Assembly (NCBI GenBank): GCA_002496805.1
Contig: DALO01000002.1
Location: 1-64,000 of the forward strand
Length of the DNA stretch: 64,000 nucleotides
Reading direction: 5' to 3'
Origin: Methanobacterium sp. UBA353
GTDB taxonomy: Archaea > Methanobacteriota > Methanobacteria > Methanobacteriales > Methanobacteriaceae
The position numbers were made by a program, and so were the translations under genes. Of the stretch, positions 52,615 to 64,000 are shown piece after piece. The notes under the pieces were generated by a model, which was not told the DNA's origin, did no database searches, and worked only from the letters and a program-made list of their open reading frames with translations. The number at the start of each line of letters is the position of its first letter. Positions within the stretch are counted from its first letter, which is position 1.

Positions 52615-53847
52615 ATGGGAAATGTGTTTTTGAATCTAAGGGACCAGGATGAAGTGAAAGAAATTATTGAATCACTTAAAATCCATAAAAAAATTGAAAA
52701 AATTGATTTATCTGATGTTTATCAACGTATTTTGGCTGAAGATATCTATACTGTAATAGATCTTCCACCTTTTGATCGTGCAGCAATGGATGGCTATGCA
52801 GTCAGAGCTCAGGACACTTTTGGAGCTTCAGAAGACAATCCTCTATCTTTAGATCTAATTGAGAAGCTTGGTGCGGGGGATGTTCCATTAAAAAATGTTG
52901 CAAAAGGTAAATGCACTGAAGTGGGTACAGGCGCCCCAATACCAGAAGGCGCTGATTCAGTGGTTATGGTGGAATTCACAAATGTAGAAGATGAAACTGT
53001 TCAGGTTCATGAAGCAGTAGCTCCTGGAACGAACGTGTCTACCCAGGGTTCAGATATGAAAAAAGGAGAACAAATTCTATCTGAAGGTAGCCTGTTAACT
53101 CCTGAAAAGATAGGTGCTTTAAGCGCTATTGGAATGTCAAAAATTCCAGTTTTCTCTAAACCAACAGTAGCGGTGATTTCCACAGGAAACGAACTAATTA
53201 AACCCGGTCAAGAACTTAAACACGGAAAACTGTACGATATCAACTCTGAAACTATTTCTAATGCAGTAAAAGCTTGTGGATGCACACCAATAAATTCTAA
53301 AATCGTTAAAGATGATTATGATTCTATAAAAAATAAAATATATGAATTTAAAGATGTTGATATTATTATAACATCTGGAGGAACTTCTGCAGGTGCGGGG
53401 GATGTTTTGCGTCAAGTTGTTGACGATATTGGTCGTGTCTTGGTACATGGAATTTCAGTTAAACCGGGCAAACCTACATTGATAGGCACACTACCTGAGG
53501 GTGAGGGTGATATAATTCTGTTTGGACTTCCAGGATATCCTGTGTCTGCTTTAATGATTTTCAACACCTTTGTTGCGCCATTTTTAAAAGAAATAGCCGG
53601 TATATCTGGATCTGATCAGAAAAAAGAATCTTTAACACTTAAATTATCCCGCAGATATCATTCTGCCAGGGGAAGAAGCCATTATGCCCTTGCAAAGATT
53701 AAAGGTAATACTGCTATCCCTATATTAAAGGATTCAGGTGCAATAACCGCACTTTCAGAGGCAGATGGTTATTTTGAGGTTCCAAAAAACGTGGAAATAA
53801 TTGAAAAAGGTGAGAAGATCAAATTAATACCATTTTCCAATCTTTAA
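52615..53847 (+). CDS. moeA: molybdopterin molybdenumtransferase MoeA
   Basis: A 410-residue MoeA: DLPPFDRAAMDGYAVRAQDT, GTGAPIPEGADSVVMVE, VISTGNELIKPG, the molybdopterin-binding IITSGGTSAGAGDVL and KPGKPTLIGTL, with a C-terminal domain IV. It inserts molybdate (or tungstate) into molybdopterin, needed for formylmethanofuran and formate dehydrogenases. No fused periplasmic-binding-like domain. Confidence 0.95.
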   Translation: MGNVFLNLRDQDEVKEIIESLKIHKKIEKIDLSDVYQRILAEDIYTVIDLPPFDRAAMDGYAVRAQDTFGASEDNPLSLDLIEKLGAGDVPLKNVAKGKCTEVGTGAPIPEGADSVVMVEFTNVEDETVQVHEAVAPGTNVSTQGSDMKKGEQILSEGSLLTPEKIGALSAIGMSKIPVFSKPTVAVISTGNELIKPGQELKHGKLYDINSETISNAVKACGCTPINSKIVKDDYDSIKNKIYEFKDVDIIITSGGTSAGAGDVLRQVVDDIGRVLVHGISVKPGKPTLIGTLPEGEGDIILFGLPGYPVSALMIFNTFVAPFLKEIAGISGSDQKKESLTLKLSRRYHSARGRSHYALAKIKGNTAIPILKDSGAITALSEADGYFEVPKNVEIIEKGEKIKLIPFSNL

Positions 53848-53917
53848 TAAAAATTTTTATTTTAACACAATTATTTTTCTAAATAATTGGGATTGATCTA
53901 TCAGGATAATAGTAAAA

Positions 53918-54649
53918 CTAATAAATATCAAAAATATCACTTAAAACCACTTTTTTCTCTGTTTCGACAAGTTTAGGTATTTTGCCAAGGGTGCCAGCAG
54001 CCTCACCCACCACTACCATCAATCCTCGGAAATATTCGCGAAATTCTTCTGCTTTTTCAAGACAGTTCTCAATTATTTCACGATTACCATTACCCGTGGC
54101 GTGATTTGCTATGGATGTTGCCAGTGCATCTGCTATGCTGGCATGAGAAGCAAAAATTGTAACTGAATCTGCTTTTCCGAAGCTAATGGAGTGACCGACT
54201 GTGGCCGATGATGTGCATATTCCCATTGGTGTTTTTTGGTGTTTAATTTTAAAGCCAATTTTCCCGGAAAGAGAGGATTCACCAGCATATAATCCCATTA
54301 TCACATCTTTGTTGGTTTTAAGAGCTACATCCCCACCATTATCAACTATGACATATTGTGCACCATTTTCTAGCAAAAAATTTAGGGATAACTCTGATAT
54401 TGTCCCTGCAACTGCAGCCATAGGTCCAACTTCAGCTATTTTTGCTGCTTCAGCCATCATTTTTACTATGAGAGGTGCTTCACCAACTTTTAAGGGTTCT
54501 AAACTAATTTGAAATTCTTTATGTTTCCAAATATAATTTTTTAGGGCTTTACGATGTTGCATAATAACGCTATCCACACCAGACGGTTCTATATCTGATT
54601 GAAGCATTATATTTGTTTCCTCGATCAGGATCCTTTTATTTATCATCAC
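53918..54649 (-). CDS. UPF0280 family protein (ApbE-like fold)
   Basis: A 243-residue protein: AEVGPMAAVAGTISELSLNFL, YVIVDNGGDVALKTN, GICTSSATVGHSISFGKADS and FASHASIADALATSIAN. This matches UPF0280, distantly related to the FMN transferase ApbE (the TSSATVGHS and D-ATS segments correspond). Function unknown. GTG 54649 or ATG 54646 as start. Confidence 0.85.
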   Translation of the reverse strand: MMINKRILIEETNIMLQSDIEPSGVDSVIMQHRKALKNYIWKHKEFQISLEPLKVGEAPLIVKMMAEAAKIAEVGPMAAVAGTISELSLNFLLENGAQYVIVDNGGDVALKTNKDVIMGLYAGESSLSGKIGFKIKHQKTPMGICTSSATVGHSISFGKADSVTIFASHASIADALATSIANHATGNGNREIIENCLEKAEEFREYFRGLMVVVGEAAGTLGKIPKLVETEKKVVLSDIFDIY

Positions 54650-54767
54650 TTACAAGATAGGTAGAAGCAGCAGATAAACTATTTAGATTGGGAAGTTTAA
54701 ACTAGAATAGTGTATATTTACGCATAATCAGATGAACAGTTTTGGTGTGGAATTGTGGTAGAAGAAA

Positions 54768-55370
54768 ATGTTTAACAGAAAGAACGATTCAAATCCAGGG
54801 GAAAGGGTTGTTTTTGAAACCCGACCCAGATTTCTGGCCAACATGAAATCAACCATTCTTAAATTAATAATTTTAATTGGGATATTTTACTATTTCCGGA
54901 CAATAATTGCAGCAGCAATCACACTACAAGAATATATGGTACAAATGGTATGGTTACCTCTTATCCAGGGAACATTTTATCTATTACTGATTATCATTAT
55001 CTTCTTGATCCTATCCATAATTTTTGATATTCTTTCATGGAGGGGGAAAAATTACCAGCTTACTAATCAGCGAGTTGTCGTCCAAAAGGGTATTCTCAGA
55101 AGGAAGAGATCATCTATCCAGTACCCTAAGATACAAGATATTGATATTTCTCAAGGCATTATTGATCGAATTATCTCAGCAGGAGATATAGAGATATATG
55201 GGGGTCATGAGTACACCAATATTGTTTTAGAGAATATTCCAAATCCCCGGGAAGTGGAAGACATGATTGACCGTGTCATGTTAGGGGAAGAGGTTGGATT
55301 CAAAACCCAGCGTAGAAAAACACCCAAAAGATCCATAATTGAAGAATATGACAAAAAATTTAAAAGATAG
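54768..55370 (+). CDS. bacterial-PH-domain membrane protein (YdbS-like)
   Basis: A 200-residue protein: cytoplasmic N-terminus, two membrane helices (about 27-50 and 60-90) and a bPH2 domain YQLTNQRVVVQKGILRRKRSS with IQDIDISQGIIDRIISAGDI and YGGHEYTNIVLENI. Function of this family is unknown; it is a common archaeal and bacterial membrane protein. The tail is basic. Confidence 0.85.
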   Translation: MFNRKNDSNPGERVVFETRPRFLANMKSTILKLIILIGIFYYFRTIIAAAITLQEYMVQMVWLPLIQGTFYLLLIIIIFLILSIIFDILSWRGKNYQLTNQRVVVQKGILRRKRSSIQYPKIQDIDISQGIIDRIISAGDIEIYGGHEYTNIVLENIPNPREVEDMIDRVMLGEEVGFKTQRRKTPKRSIIEEYDKKFKR

Positions 55371-55487
55371 TAAAATGAATAATAGATTGTTAATAATTCA
55401 TTATAGTTGCAGAAATGTTCGACTCTTTTAATTTTAATATAACATTGTGAATGATTTATAAGATATAACTATAATGTTAGTGTTGAT

Positions 55488-56656
55488 ATGAAAAACTATG
55501 ATGTAGTGGTAGTTGGTGCTGGCCCCATAGGTTCAACATTTGCCAGATCCATGGCAGAAAATGGATTTAAAGTAGCAATATTGGAGAAAAAGAAGGAAAT
55601 TGGCGTTCCACTTCAATGTGCCGGACTTTTAGGTAAAAAAATCAAGAAAGTCAATATTTTACCGGATGAATTCATTATTAACTCTGTAAATGGTGCTTTT
55701 TTACACTCTCCAGGGGACACAGTGCTCTCTGTTAGCAAAAGCAAACCAGAAGCTTATGTGTTGGATCGTGTTGGATATGATAAGTTTTTAGCTGAATTAG
55801 CATCAAATTCTGGTGTAGACATTTTTTTTAACCATAAAGTAGCGAATGTAGATTCTATAAATGGATTGGTCAGCCTAAAAAATAGTGAAATAACTAAAAT
55901 ATCGGGTAATGTAATTGCAGGGGCCGATGGTCATTCTTCGATTGTGTCACGATCATTTAATTTGCCAGCAGAATCTTTTCAAGCAGCTCAATATTTAGTA
56001 GATGCTGGGGAAAAAAGATTTAAAAACGATTTTGTACATCTTTATGTTGATTCAAAAATTTCTCCAGGATTTTTTTGGACAATCCCCTTATCTGAAACTA
56101 CAGCCCGAGTTGGACTTTTTGCTGATGCCAATTATCAAGATTTGACCATGCATTTAAATAAATTAATCAGCAAAAGGCCTGAATTAGATGGGGTTTCAAT
56201 TTTAAAAAAATATTATGGTGTGATTCCTAAACAAGACTCACATAAGAGGCTGGTTAAGGATAGGGTTATTCTGTTGGGTGATGCTGCATCCCAAGTTAAA
56301 CCAACAACTGGGGGCGGACTCATAATGGGATTCACCTCTGCTGAAATGGCATCAAAGGTAGCATCACAAGCATTGGAAGCTGAAGACACTACCTTACTTG
56401 AAAATTATTCTAAATCATATAATGATAAGTTTAAAAAAGAGTTAAAAGTACAAATTATGGTTCATAAAGTTTTCAAATCTCTCAGTAACTCTGATTTGGA
56501 ATATATGTTTAGAAAACTTAAAGAAGAAGGGGCAGAAGATATGATATCTAAATTTGGGGATTTGGATACACAATCAACACTTATTAAAGAAATGCTTAAA
56601 CAGGGAATAATTTTTTCTATTCTTCCAAAAATGTTATCCCGGAGGCTATCCAGCCT

Positions 56657-56666
<10 letters not shown>
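55488..56666 (+). CDS. geranylgeranyl reductase family protein
   Basis: A 392-residue FAD-dependent oxidoreductase: VVVVGAGPIGSTFARSMAEN dinucleotide motif, LEKKKEIGVPLQCAGLL, IAGADGHSSIVSR and VILLGDAASQVKPTTGGGLIMG. Archaeal members saturate geranylgeranyl chains of ether lipids (archaeol synthesis); several paralogues usually exist, so the precise substrate is open. Its end overlaps the tRNA methyltransferase gene by 10 bases. Confidence 0.88.
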
Positions 56667-57691
<1,025 letters not shown>

Positions 57692-57854
57692 AATAGAACT
57701 TATCATCTTATGTTTCTAGAAAATGGTAATTTAATCTCATATAAATTACTGGAAATTTTACTTATTTATTACATATGACAAGTGTCATAATAAATCAATT
57801 AAAATAATTCGACATTATTTCTTGATAAATAAATTATTATAATTGGTGGACCCC

Positions 57855-59342
57855 ATGAAAGCCAGAATATTTGATACTACTCTCCGTGATGGTGAACAGA
57901 CTCCTGGAATATCTTTAACTCCAGATGAAAAGCTTTTGATAGCCAGAAAATTGGATGAATTAGGTGTAAATGTTATCGAAGCAGGTTCAGCTATCACATC
58001 TGAAGGAGAAAGGAATGGTATTAAAAAAATAACCTCAGAAGGTCTTTCTGCGGAGTTGTGTAGTTTTACCAGGGCTGTTCAGGTAGATATTGACGCTGCT
58101 TTGGAATGCGATGTGGACAGCATCCATTTGGTGGTTCCCACCTCTGATTTGCATTTGGAACACAAACTGCGCAAATCACGAGAACAAGTAAAAAAAATGG
58201 CTGTTGAATCCACACAATATGCAGTGGATCATGGTCTTCTGGTTGAAATATCTGCAGAAGATGCTACTCGTAGTGATATGGAATTTATGAAAGAAATTTT
58301 TCAGGCAGGCATAGATGTCGGGGCAAAACGCATCTGTGCTTGTGATACCGTGGGCATACTCACTCCTGAACGTTCATTTGATTTTTACAGTCAATTAGAA
58401 AATTTCGGTGTTCCTTTAAGTGTGCATTGTCACAATGATTTTGGTTTGGCTGTAGCAAACTCACTTGCAGGTCTCAGGGCAGGGGCAACCCAGGCCCATG
58501 TCACAGTCAATGGAATTGGAGAAAGAGCAGGGAATGCATCATTGGAAGAATTGGTTGTTTCATTGTATTCACTTTACAATATTAAGACTCAAATTAATAT
58601 TCAAATGTTATATGAAGTTTCTAAAATGGTGGCCAGGATAACAGGGATGTATTTACAGCCTAACAAGGCCATAGTTGGGGAAAACGCCTTTGCTCATGAG
58701 TCAGGAATACATGCTGATGGAGTGATGAAAAAAGCCGAAACTTATGAACCCATAATGCCTGAACTGGTTGGTCACAAGCGTCGTTTTGTTATGGGTAAAC
58801 ACGTGGGTTCTCATATCATCAAACAAAGAATAGATGAAATGGGGTTCCGAGTTGATGATGAAAGATTCTCTCAAATATTTAACAGAATCAAATCATTGGG
58901 GGACATGGGAAAATGTGTTACAGATGTGGATTTACAAGCTATAGCCGAGGATGTTATGGGGGTTATGACTGAAAAACCAGTGGAACTTCAGGAATTAACT
59001 ATTGTATCTGGAAATAAGGTAACACCCACTGCTTCAGTGAAACTGAAAATCGGAGATGTTGAAAAATTAGAGGCAGGTGTGGGAGTGGGACCAGTGGATG
59101 CTGCAATAGTTGCAATCACAAAAACCATAGAAGACCTTGCAGATATAGAATTTGAAGAATACCACGTGGATGCAATAACTGGTGGAACTGATGCCCTTAT
59201 TGACGTGGTTATCAAACTTAAACATGATGGTAAAGTTGTGAGTGCTAGGAGCACACAACCAGACATTATAAACGCTAGTGTAGAGGCATTTTTAGGTGGA
59301 ATTAACAAAATACTCACTGATAAGAAGGTTAATGAATCTTAA
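57855..59342 (+). CDS. cimA: (R)-citramalate synthase
   Basis: A 495-residue DRE-TIM enzyme: IFDTTLRDGEQTPGISL, IEAGSAITSEGER, SVHCHNDFGLAVANS and VNGIGERAGNASLEELV, followed by a linker and a C-terminal regulatory (LeuA dimer) domain from about 380. The AGSAITS and SIHLVVPTS strings agree with CimA of methanogens rather than LeuA. CimA condenses pyruvate and acetyl-CoA for isoleucine synthesis. ATG 57855 follows GGTGG; a TTG at 57843 is less likely. Confidence 0.85.
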   Translation: MKARIFDTTLRDGEQTPGISLTPDEKLLIARKLDELGVNVIEAGSAITSEGERNGIKKITSEGLSAELCSFTRAVQVDIDAALECDVDSIHLVVPTSDLHLEHKLRKSREQVKKMAVESTQYAVDHGLLVEISAEDATRSDMEFMKEIFQAGIDVGAKRICACDTVGILTPERSFDFYSQLENFGVPLSVHCHNDFGLAVANSLAGLRAGATQAHVTVNGIGERAGNASLEELVVSLYSLYNIKTQINIQMLYEVSKMVARITGMYLQPNKAIVGENAFAHESGIHADGVMKKAETYEPIMPELVGHKRRFVMGKHVGSHIIKQRIDEMGFRVDDERFSQIFNRIKSLGDMGKCVTDVDLQAIAEDVMGVMTEKPVELQELTIVSGNKVTPTASVKLKIGDVEKLEAGVGVGPVDAAIVAITKTIEDLADIEFEEYHVDAITGGTDALIDVVIKLKHDGKVVSARSTQPDIINASVEAFLGGINKILTDKKVNES

Positions 59343-59494
59343 GATGTTTAAAAATATCTCTTTCGTAAATAGTAAATTTATAATCTTTTATAAAAATTAA
59401 TTTCAAAAACCCCTCGAATGTTATTTAAAACAACGTATGGCTGAAATTATGTGTTTTAATATTTTTTTAAGGGTTAATTATAAATATTTAATTC

Positions 59495-60037
59495 ATGGTT
59501 GTTAAGATAATGAGTCAATTCAACATAATTGATCATAATATTCAAATTGCAGGATTTGACGCTGAAATAAATGATTTGACAGAATTAATGAATTTAATAA
59601 AGAGTATCAGCACCAAAAATCAATGTGAAGGTTGTATTATTCAGTTGTTAAAAGCTGACGGAATAGCAGGCGAAAAACACGTGTTACAAGCTACATCACA
59701 AGCTTTGATGGCTTTTAATAGAAATAATAATATGGCTAAAGATTTAGGATTAGAAATATGTGTCAGAGCTTCAGCTCAAAGACAAATATCACGTGCTCTT
59801 AAGATTTTAGGAATAAATGAAGGCAAAATAGGTATTTGTGCCGTAACTGTGGATTGTGATGAAAATATTATGTATGAATTAGGCAAGATATTGGGGGGGA
59901 AAAACAATAAAGTGTTAGATGCCAATATCGACACATTGAAAAAATTGTATAATATCTCCGATAAGGAAATAAAAAGCGCAGGGAATATTGAGAAGGTTTT
60001 AATTGAGAGAACTGCACTGTTAAGTCTTGCAATTTGA
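59495..60037 (+). CDS. KEOPS complex subunit Cgi121
   Basis: A 180-residue protein: IIQLLKADGIAGEKHVLQAT, ALMAFNRNNNMAKDLGLEIC and VRASAQRQISRALKILG match Cgi121. This subunit binds the tRNA 3' end in the KEOPS complex, which makes t6A37. Other KEOPS genes are not in the window. A TATA-like ATTATAAATATT (about 59476-59487) would place transcription start almost at ATG 59510, so a leaderless start at 59510 (MSQFNII) is an alternative to 59495. Confidence 0.85.
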   Translation: MVVKIMSQFNIIDHNIQIAGFDAEINDLTELMNLIKSISTKNQCEGCIIQLLKADGIAGEKHVLQATSQALMAFNRNNNMAKDLGLEICVRASAQRQISRALKILGINEGKIGICAVTVDCDENIMYELGKILGGKNNKVLDANIDTLKKLYNISDKEIKSAGNIEKVLIERTALLSLAI

Positions 60038-60045
60038 TTTTTTAT

Positions 60046-61494
60046 TTATTTCGGGGTTTCTATTTTTTTTATGGCATCTGCAGCCCCTATTCTTACATGG
60101 GGGTCTTCATCTTGCAGTGCAGATTTTAAAGATTCCAGCGCATTTTTATCCCCAATTTCTCCAAGGGACTCTGCTGCTTTTTCTCGAACAATGGGAGTAC
60201 CTTCATTAAGTGCTTTAATTAATGGATTCACAGCAAGTTTTTTAAATTTAACCAGTGATAAAGCAGTTTTCCATCTGACTGCAGCACTTTTATCATTTAA
60301 ATTTGTAATCAGTGGATTGATAGCTCTTAAATCTCTGATTTCCCCCAACGCCCATGCAGCTCTGGTTCTTACACTTTCATTTTCATCTTTCAACGCTTCG
60401 ATAAGGGGTAAGACTGATGGTTCCTTAATTTTTTCCAAGGCCTCAGAAGCCCTCCATTGGACACTGGAATTTTCATCCTTCAAAACTTTAATCAGTGGGG
60501 CAACAGCCATCGGATCTTTAATTTCACCCAAAATTTCAACTGCACGATGTCTAATATCAGGATCAGGTTCATTCAGGGCTTCAATCAATATATTCACTGC
60601 TTTTTCTTGACCAATTTTTTCAATAGCTTCTTCCAAACGGTCTTGTGATTTTTTGGCCTTTACTATTCTATCTTTTTTGGGTGTTGTCCTGATTTTTGTA
60701 TTGGCCTTTATTTTATCCAGGGAAACAATGGCTGTTTTTTGAACATCATCATCTTCATCAAAGAGCATATCTTCTAAATAAGGTATGAAGTCTTCATCAT
60801 GGATTCTACCCATTATTTGGACGGTTTTTTCCCTCACATGAGGATCTCCATCATACAAACAGTCTAGAATAATATCAAAAGATATTTCATCCATTTTAAA
60901 TAATGAATTCAAGCTACATTTACGTACTTGCCAGCTTTCATCATCAAGAGCTTTTTTCAAGTGTTTAGTTGATCGAGGGTCACCGATCTCTCCAAGAGCA
61001 TCTGCTGCACTATGTCTTACTTCTCTGTTCCGATCTTTAAGGGCGATAATAAGTGACAATGCAGATTCAGAGCTTCCAATTTTTCCAATGGCTTCAGCTG
61101 CCCTCCATCTCATATCATCATTTTCATCATCTTCTAAAACTGTGATTAAATATTTTACAGCTTTTTCTCCTCCAATTTCCCCTAAGGCATAGATTGCAAT
61201 TTCCTGAAAATCACTTCCTTCATATTGGATATTTTCTATAATATGATTTGCCGCTCGTTTATCCCCAATTTCTCCCAATGAATACGCTGCCATGTGACGT
61301 ACAGCTTCGTCTTCATCTTCCAGAGCACCTAAAATATCATAAATTGCAGATTTATCTTCCAAATCTCCTAGAGCCTCAACTGCTCGATATCTTATCAAGC
61401 TATTGGGATGATAAATTGTTTTTACCAATTTTTTTATATTTTTGTTATGTTTATAACTTGCAACATCTTCTTCAGTGATTTTAAAGATTGACAT
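60046..61494 (-). CDS. HEAT-repeat (PBS-lyase type) protein
   Basis: A 482-residue protein built from about 14 repeats of roughly 31 residues, each with a consensus like VRxxAAxALGEIGD (for example VRHMAAYSLGEIGDKRAANH, VRHSAADALGEIGDPRSTKH, VRTRAAWALGEIRDLRAINP). A charged linker near residues 255-290 divides two arrays. Such solenoids bind partner proteins; no catalytic domain is seen. Partner unknown. Confidence 0.9.
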   Translation of the reverse strand: MSIFKITEEDVASYKHNKNIKKLVKTIYHPNSLIRYRAVEALGDLEDKSAIYDILGALEDEDEAVRHMAAYSLGEIGDKRAANHIIENIQYEGSDFQEIAIYALGEIGGEKAVKYLITVLEDDENDDMRWRAAEAIGKIGSSESALSLIIALKDRNREVRHSAADALGEIGDPRSTKHLKKALDDESWQVRKCSLNSLFKMDEISFDIILDCLYDGDPHVREKTVQIMGRIHDEDFIPYLEDMLFDEDDDVQKTAIVSLDKIKANTKIRTTPKKDRIVKAKKSQDRLEEAIEKIGQEKAVNILIEALNEPDPDIRHRAVEILGEIKDPMAVAPLIKVLKDENSSVQWRASEALEKIKEPSVLPLIEALKDENESVRTRAAWALGEIRDLRAINPLITNLNDKSAAVRWKTALSLVKFKKLAVNPLIKALNEGTPIVREKAAESLGEIGDKNALESLKSALQDEDPHVRIGAADAIKKIETPK

Positions 61495-61621
61495 AAAAAA
61501 TCCTCTAAAATTTTATTACAAAATTGTCTAAATTAAGAAATAAACTTATCTATTTCCAATTATATATCAATAATACTCATTAGAATGAGGGTATGTTCAA
61601 AAACACGAATTTGAGTTTTTT

Positions 61622-62605
61622 TTAAAAAAAATCAGAAATGATCTGGTTGGTAATATCTGCCATTTCTCTTAGATTTTCTTTTTTCAAACTTTTCATTTCC
61701 AAGTTTTTTATTTCCAAACACACTGCTGGTTGTTTTATACGGTCATAACGTGGGCAAGTACTAATAATCCCACCACCTTTTACAGGAATTTTTTTTCTCA
61801 GTTCACGTGCCATCTTTTTGGGTTTTTCTGAAGGTAGGGTTACATTGATTCCGCGATATTCCTCAAATAAAACTGTTTTAATCTCTTTTTTCAGAAAATT
61901 ACAGGCTTTCAATGTTCTAGAAAGAGTATCTGGTGCTTTTTTAATGGCTTCCACCATGCCTGCACAGATAACAGGGCTCGGGCGTAAAGTCTTTAGAAGG
62001 AAATTAGAATTATCAAATATGTTTAGGTCATTGGTGGAAATAAATCCTCCACTACCCACATTGATGATTTTTGGTGATCCAGTAGAAGACACAATTATGT
62101 GGGCATGATCACCGCAAGCTAAACTTCCACGGGGATCACCAATAGCACCCGAGGCATCCTCCACTAAAATCACCCCTTTTTCATCACACAATTCAAATAT
62201 TTCTTTAACTGGTTGTTCAGCCATGTAACCTGCAAAACTAGTTATAAATAGTGATTGGGGATTTTCAAGCTTTATATATCTATTTAAAACTTCTAAATTA
62301 ATAATGCCCTGATTTGTAGGCAGGTATGATATCTTTAAACCCAAAAATTCGGCAATTTTTTTAAATCCAGTCCAACCACCCTGATCAGGTAATAATACAG
62401 GTCCTTTAATGCTACTCATGACCATCATTATGGCTGAATTTCCACTATTTAATATTTTAGCATGGTCATGGTGAGTAATGTGTTTCACACTTTTTTCGGC
62501 ATTTTTCTTATGGGTGGTCTCTTTTTCTCGGTTTCCCATATCTAAAGACGCCTGACACATGGTTTCCCTGACATTTTTTTGGGGTGTTTTTAAAAAAAGC
62601 TCCAT
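61622..62605 (-). CDS. PLP-dependent aminotransferase-fold protein, DegT- or MJ0158-like
   Basis: A 327-residue fold type I PLP protein. GVILVEDASGAIGDPRGSLA carries the Asp that pairs with the PLP ring, and IIVSSTGSPKIINVGSGGFI the candidate Schiff-base lysine, in the order seen in DegT/DnrJ/EryC1 proteins. Overall brevity and the N-terminus are also reminiscent of archaeal SelA-like MJ0158 proteins. Substrate unknown. GTGATG precedes the ATG; 27 bases separate it from nre upstream, so they may be co-transcribed. Confidence 0.65.
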   Translation of the reverse strand: MELFLKTPQKNVRETMCQASLDMGNREKETTHKKNAEKSVKHITHHDHAKILNSGNSAIMMVMSSIKGPVLLPDQGGWTGFKKIAEFLGLKISYLPTNQGIINLEVLNRYIKLENPQSLFITSFAGYMAEQPVKEIFELCDEKGVILVEDASGAIGDPRGSLACGDHAHIIVSSTGSPKIINVGSGGFISTNDLNIFDNSNFLLKTLRPSPVICAGMVEAIKKAPDTLSRTLKACNFLKKEIKTVLFEEYRGINVTLPSEKPKKMARELRKKIPVKGGGIISTCPRYDRIKQPAVCLEIKNLEMKSLKKENLREMADITNQIISDFF

Positions 62606-62632
62606 ATCATCACTGTTTCCAAAATGTTATAG

Positions 62633-63796
<1,164 letters not shown>

Positions 63797-63901
63797 ATTA
63801 TCAGATTTGTTTTGTTTTAATAAAGATTTTAAGTGAGCAGATGAGAAGTAATAAAATTTTAAACATACACGCAATTTAAATTGTGTTCTATGTCTTTTTA
63901 A

Positions 63902-64000
63902 CTAAATTTTATCTCTTTTAACCAGTTTTAGGGAAGTTGAATTCATACAGTAGCGTAAACCAGTGGGTGGTGGTCCATCATCAAAAACATGCCCTAGATG
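63902..64000 (-). CDS. msrB: peptide-methionine (R)-S-oxide reductase, C-terminal end (partial)
   Basis: The window edge cuts the gene. The last 32 codons read HLGHVFDDGPPPTGLRYCMN and on to a TAG stop at 63902-63904. The RYCMNS motif holds the catalytic cysteine of MsrB and HLGHVFDDGP is the usual preceding signature. It reduces methionine-R-sulfoxide in proteins. Confidence 0.93.
   Translation of the reverse strand, partial: HLGHVFDDGPPPTGLRYCMNSTSLKLVKRDKI

Noticed and set aside
60071..60610. 179-codon frame opposite the HEAT-repeat gene
   Set aside because: A shadow of the repeated sense sequence; the sense frame has clear HEAT repeats and a good start.
60046..61494. internal DNA repeats of about 93 bases as a mobile or satellite element
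   Set aside because: They are explained by the protein-level HEAT repeats.

Overview
The window is archaeal and almost certainly from a mesophilic methanogen of the order Methanobacteriales (Methanobacterium-like). Evidence seen here: AT-rich intergenic DNA with archaeal TATA boxes; GGTGAT/GGAGG-type ribosome binding sites; archaeal information-processing genes (TBP, Cdc48, FEN1, Mre11-Rad50-HerA-NurA, topoisomerase VI, aIF1A, pelota, Sm protein, L37e); and methanogen coenzyme genes (aksA and the homoaconitase large subunit for coenzyme B, cfbC for F430, arfB for F420/riboflavin, SepCysS for Cys-tRNA). Nearly all of it looks like stable core chromosome. I see no insertion sequence, CRISPR array, prophage or integrase.

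Layout. 0.1-9.1 kb: MraY-like membrane transferase, pelota, small unknown gene, prephenate dehydrogenase with an unexpected C-terminus, Cdc48, S-adenosylhomocysteine hydrolase, and a decayed plus an intact DUF2119 gene. 9.2-18.6 kb: FEN1, chorismate-lyase-like DUF98, the homoaconitase large subunit and AksA (all minus strand), CYTH protein, coiled-coil protein, then TBP, a SerB-coiled-coil fusion and an MFS exporter (plus strand). 18.6-25.1 kb: overlapping nurA-herA-mre11-rad50 operon. 25-31 kb: envelope/sugar-nucleotide genes (GalE, GalU, RfbB, RfbC-like) with two lipoproteins, then DUF167 and a tRNA-Leu(GAG). 31-36.7 kb: DUF371, a gene-poor stretch with possible remnants, DUF123 nuclease-fold gene, cfbC with an overlapping CBS gene, a MarR regulator and a U32 protein. 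36.7-40.2 kb: purF, a Toprim coiled-coil protein, L37e and Sm, with a divergent PUA gene. 40.3-45.2 kb: small membrane protein, arfB, AIM24 protein, ATP-cone protein, patatin, SepCysS. 45.9-51.8 kb: GAPDH and the co-directional aIF1A, RIO1, Dim2-like KH, top6B, top6A set. 51.8-64 kb: a gap holding tandem repeats and a 29-residue basic ORF, then moeA, UPF0280, bPH2, geranylgeranyl reductase plus tRNA methyltransferase, cimA, Cgi121, HEAT-repeat protein, a DegT-like PLP enzyme, Nre and the end of msrB.

The items that best merit a second look are: the prephenate dehydrogenase whose C-terminus reads like the tRNA-binding FDX-ACB domain of phenylalanyl-tRNA synthetase; the very small basic ORF with its own promoter; the Toprim protein embedded among ribosomal/RNA genes; the SerB-coiled-coil fusion beside TBP; near-identical DNA in the two Cdc48 ATPase domains; and several short repeats or hairpins in long intergenic regions. 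All family assignments are from recognising motifs by eye; no database search was run.
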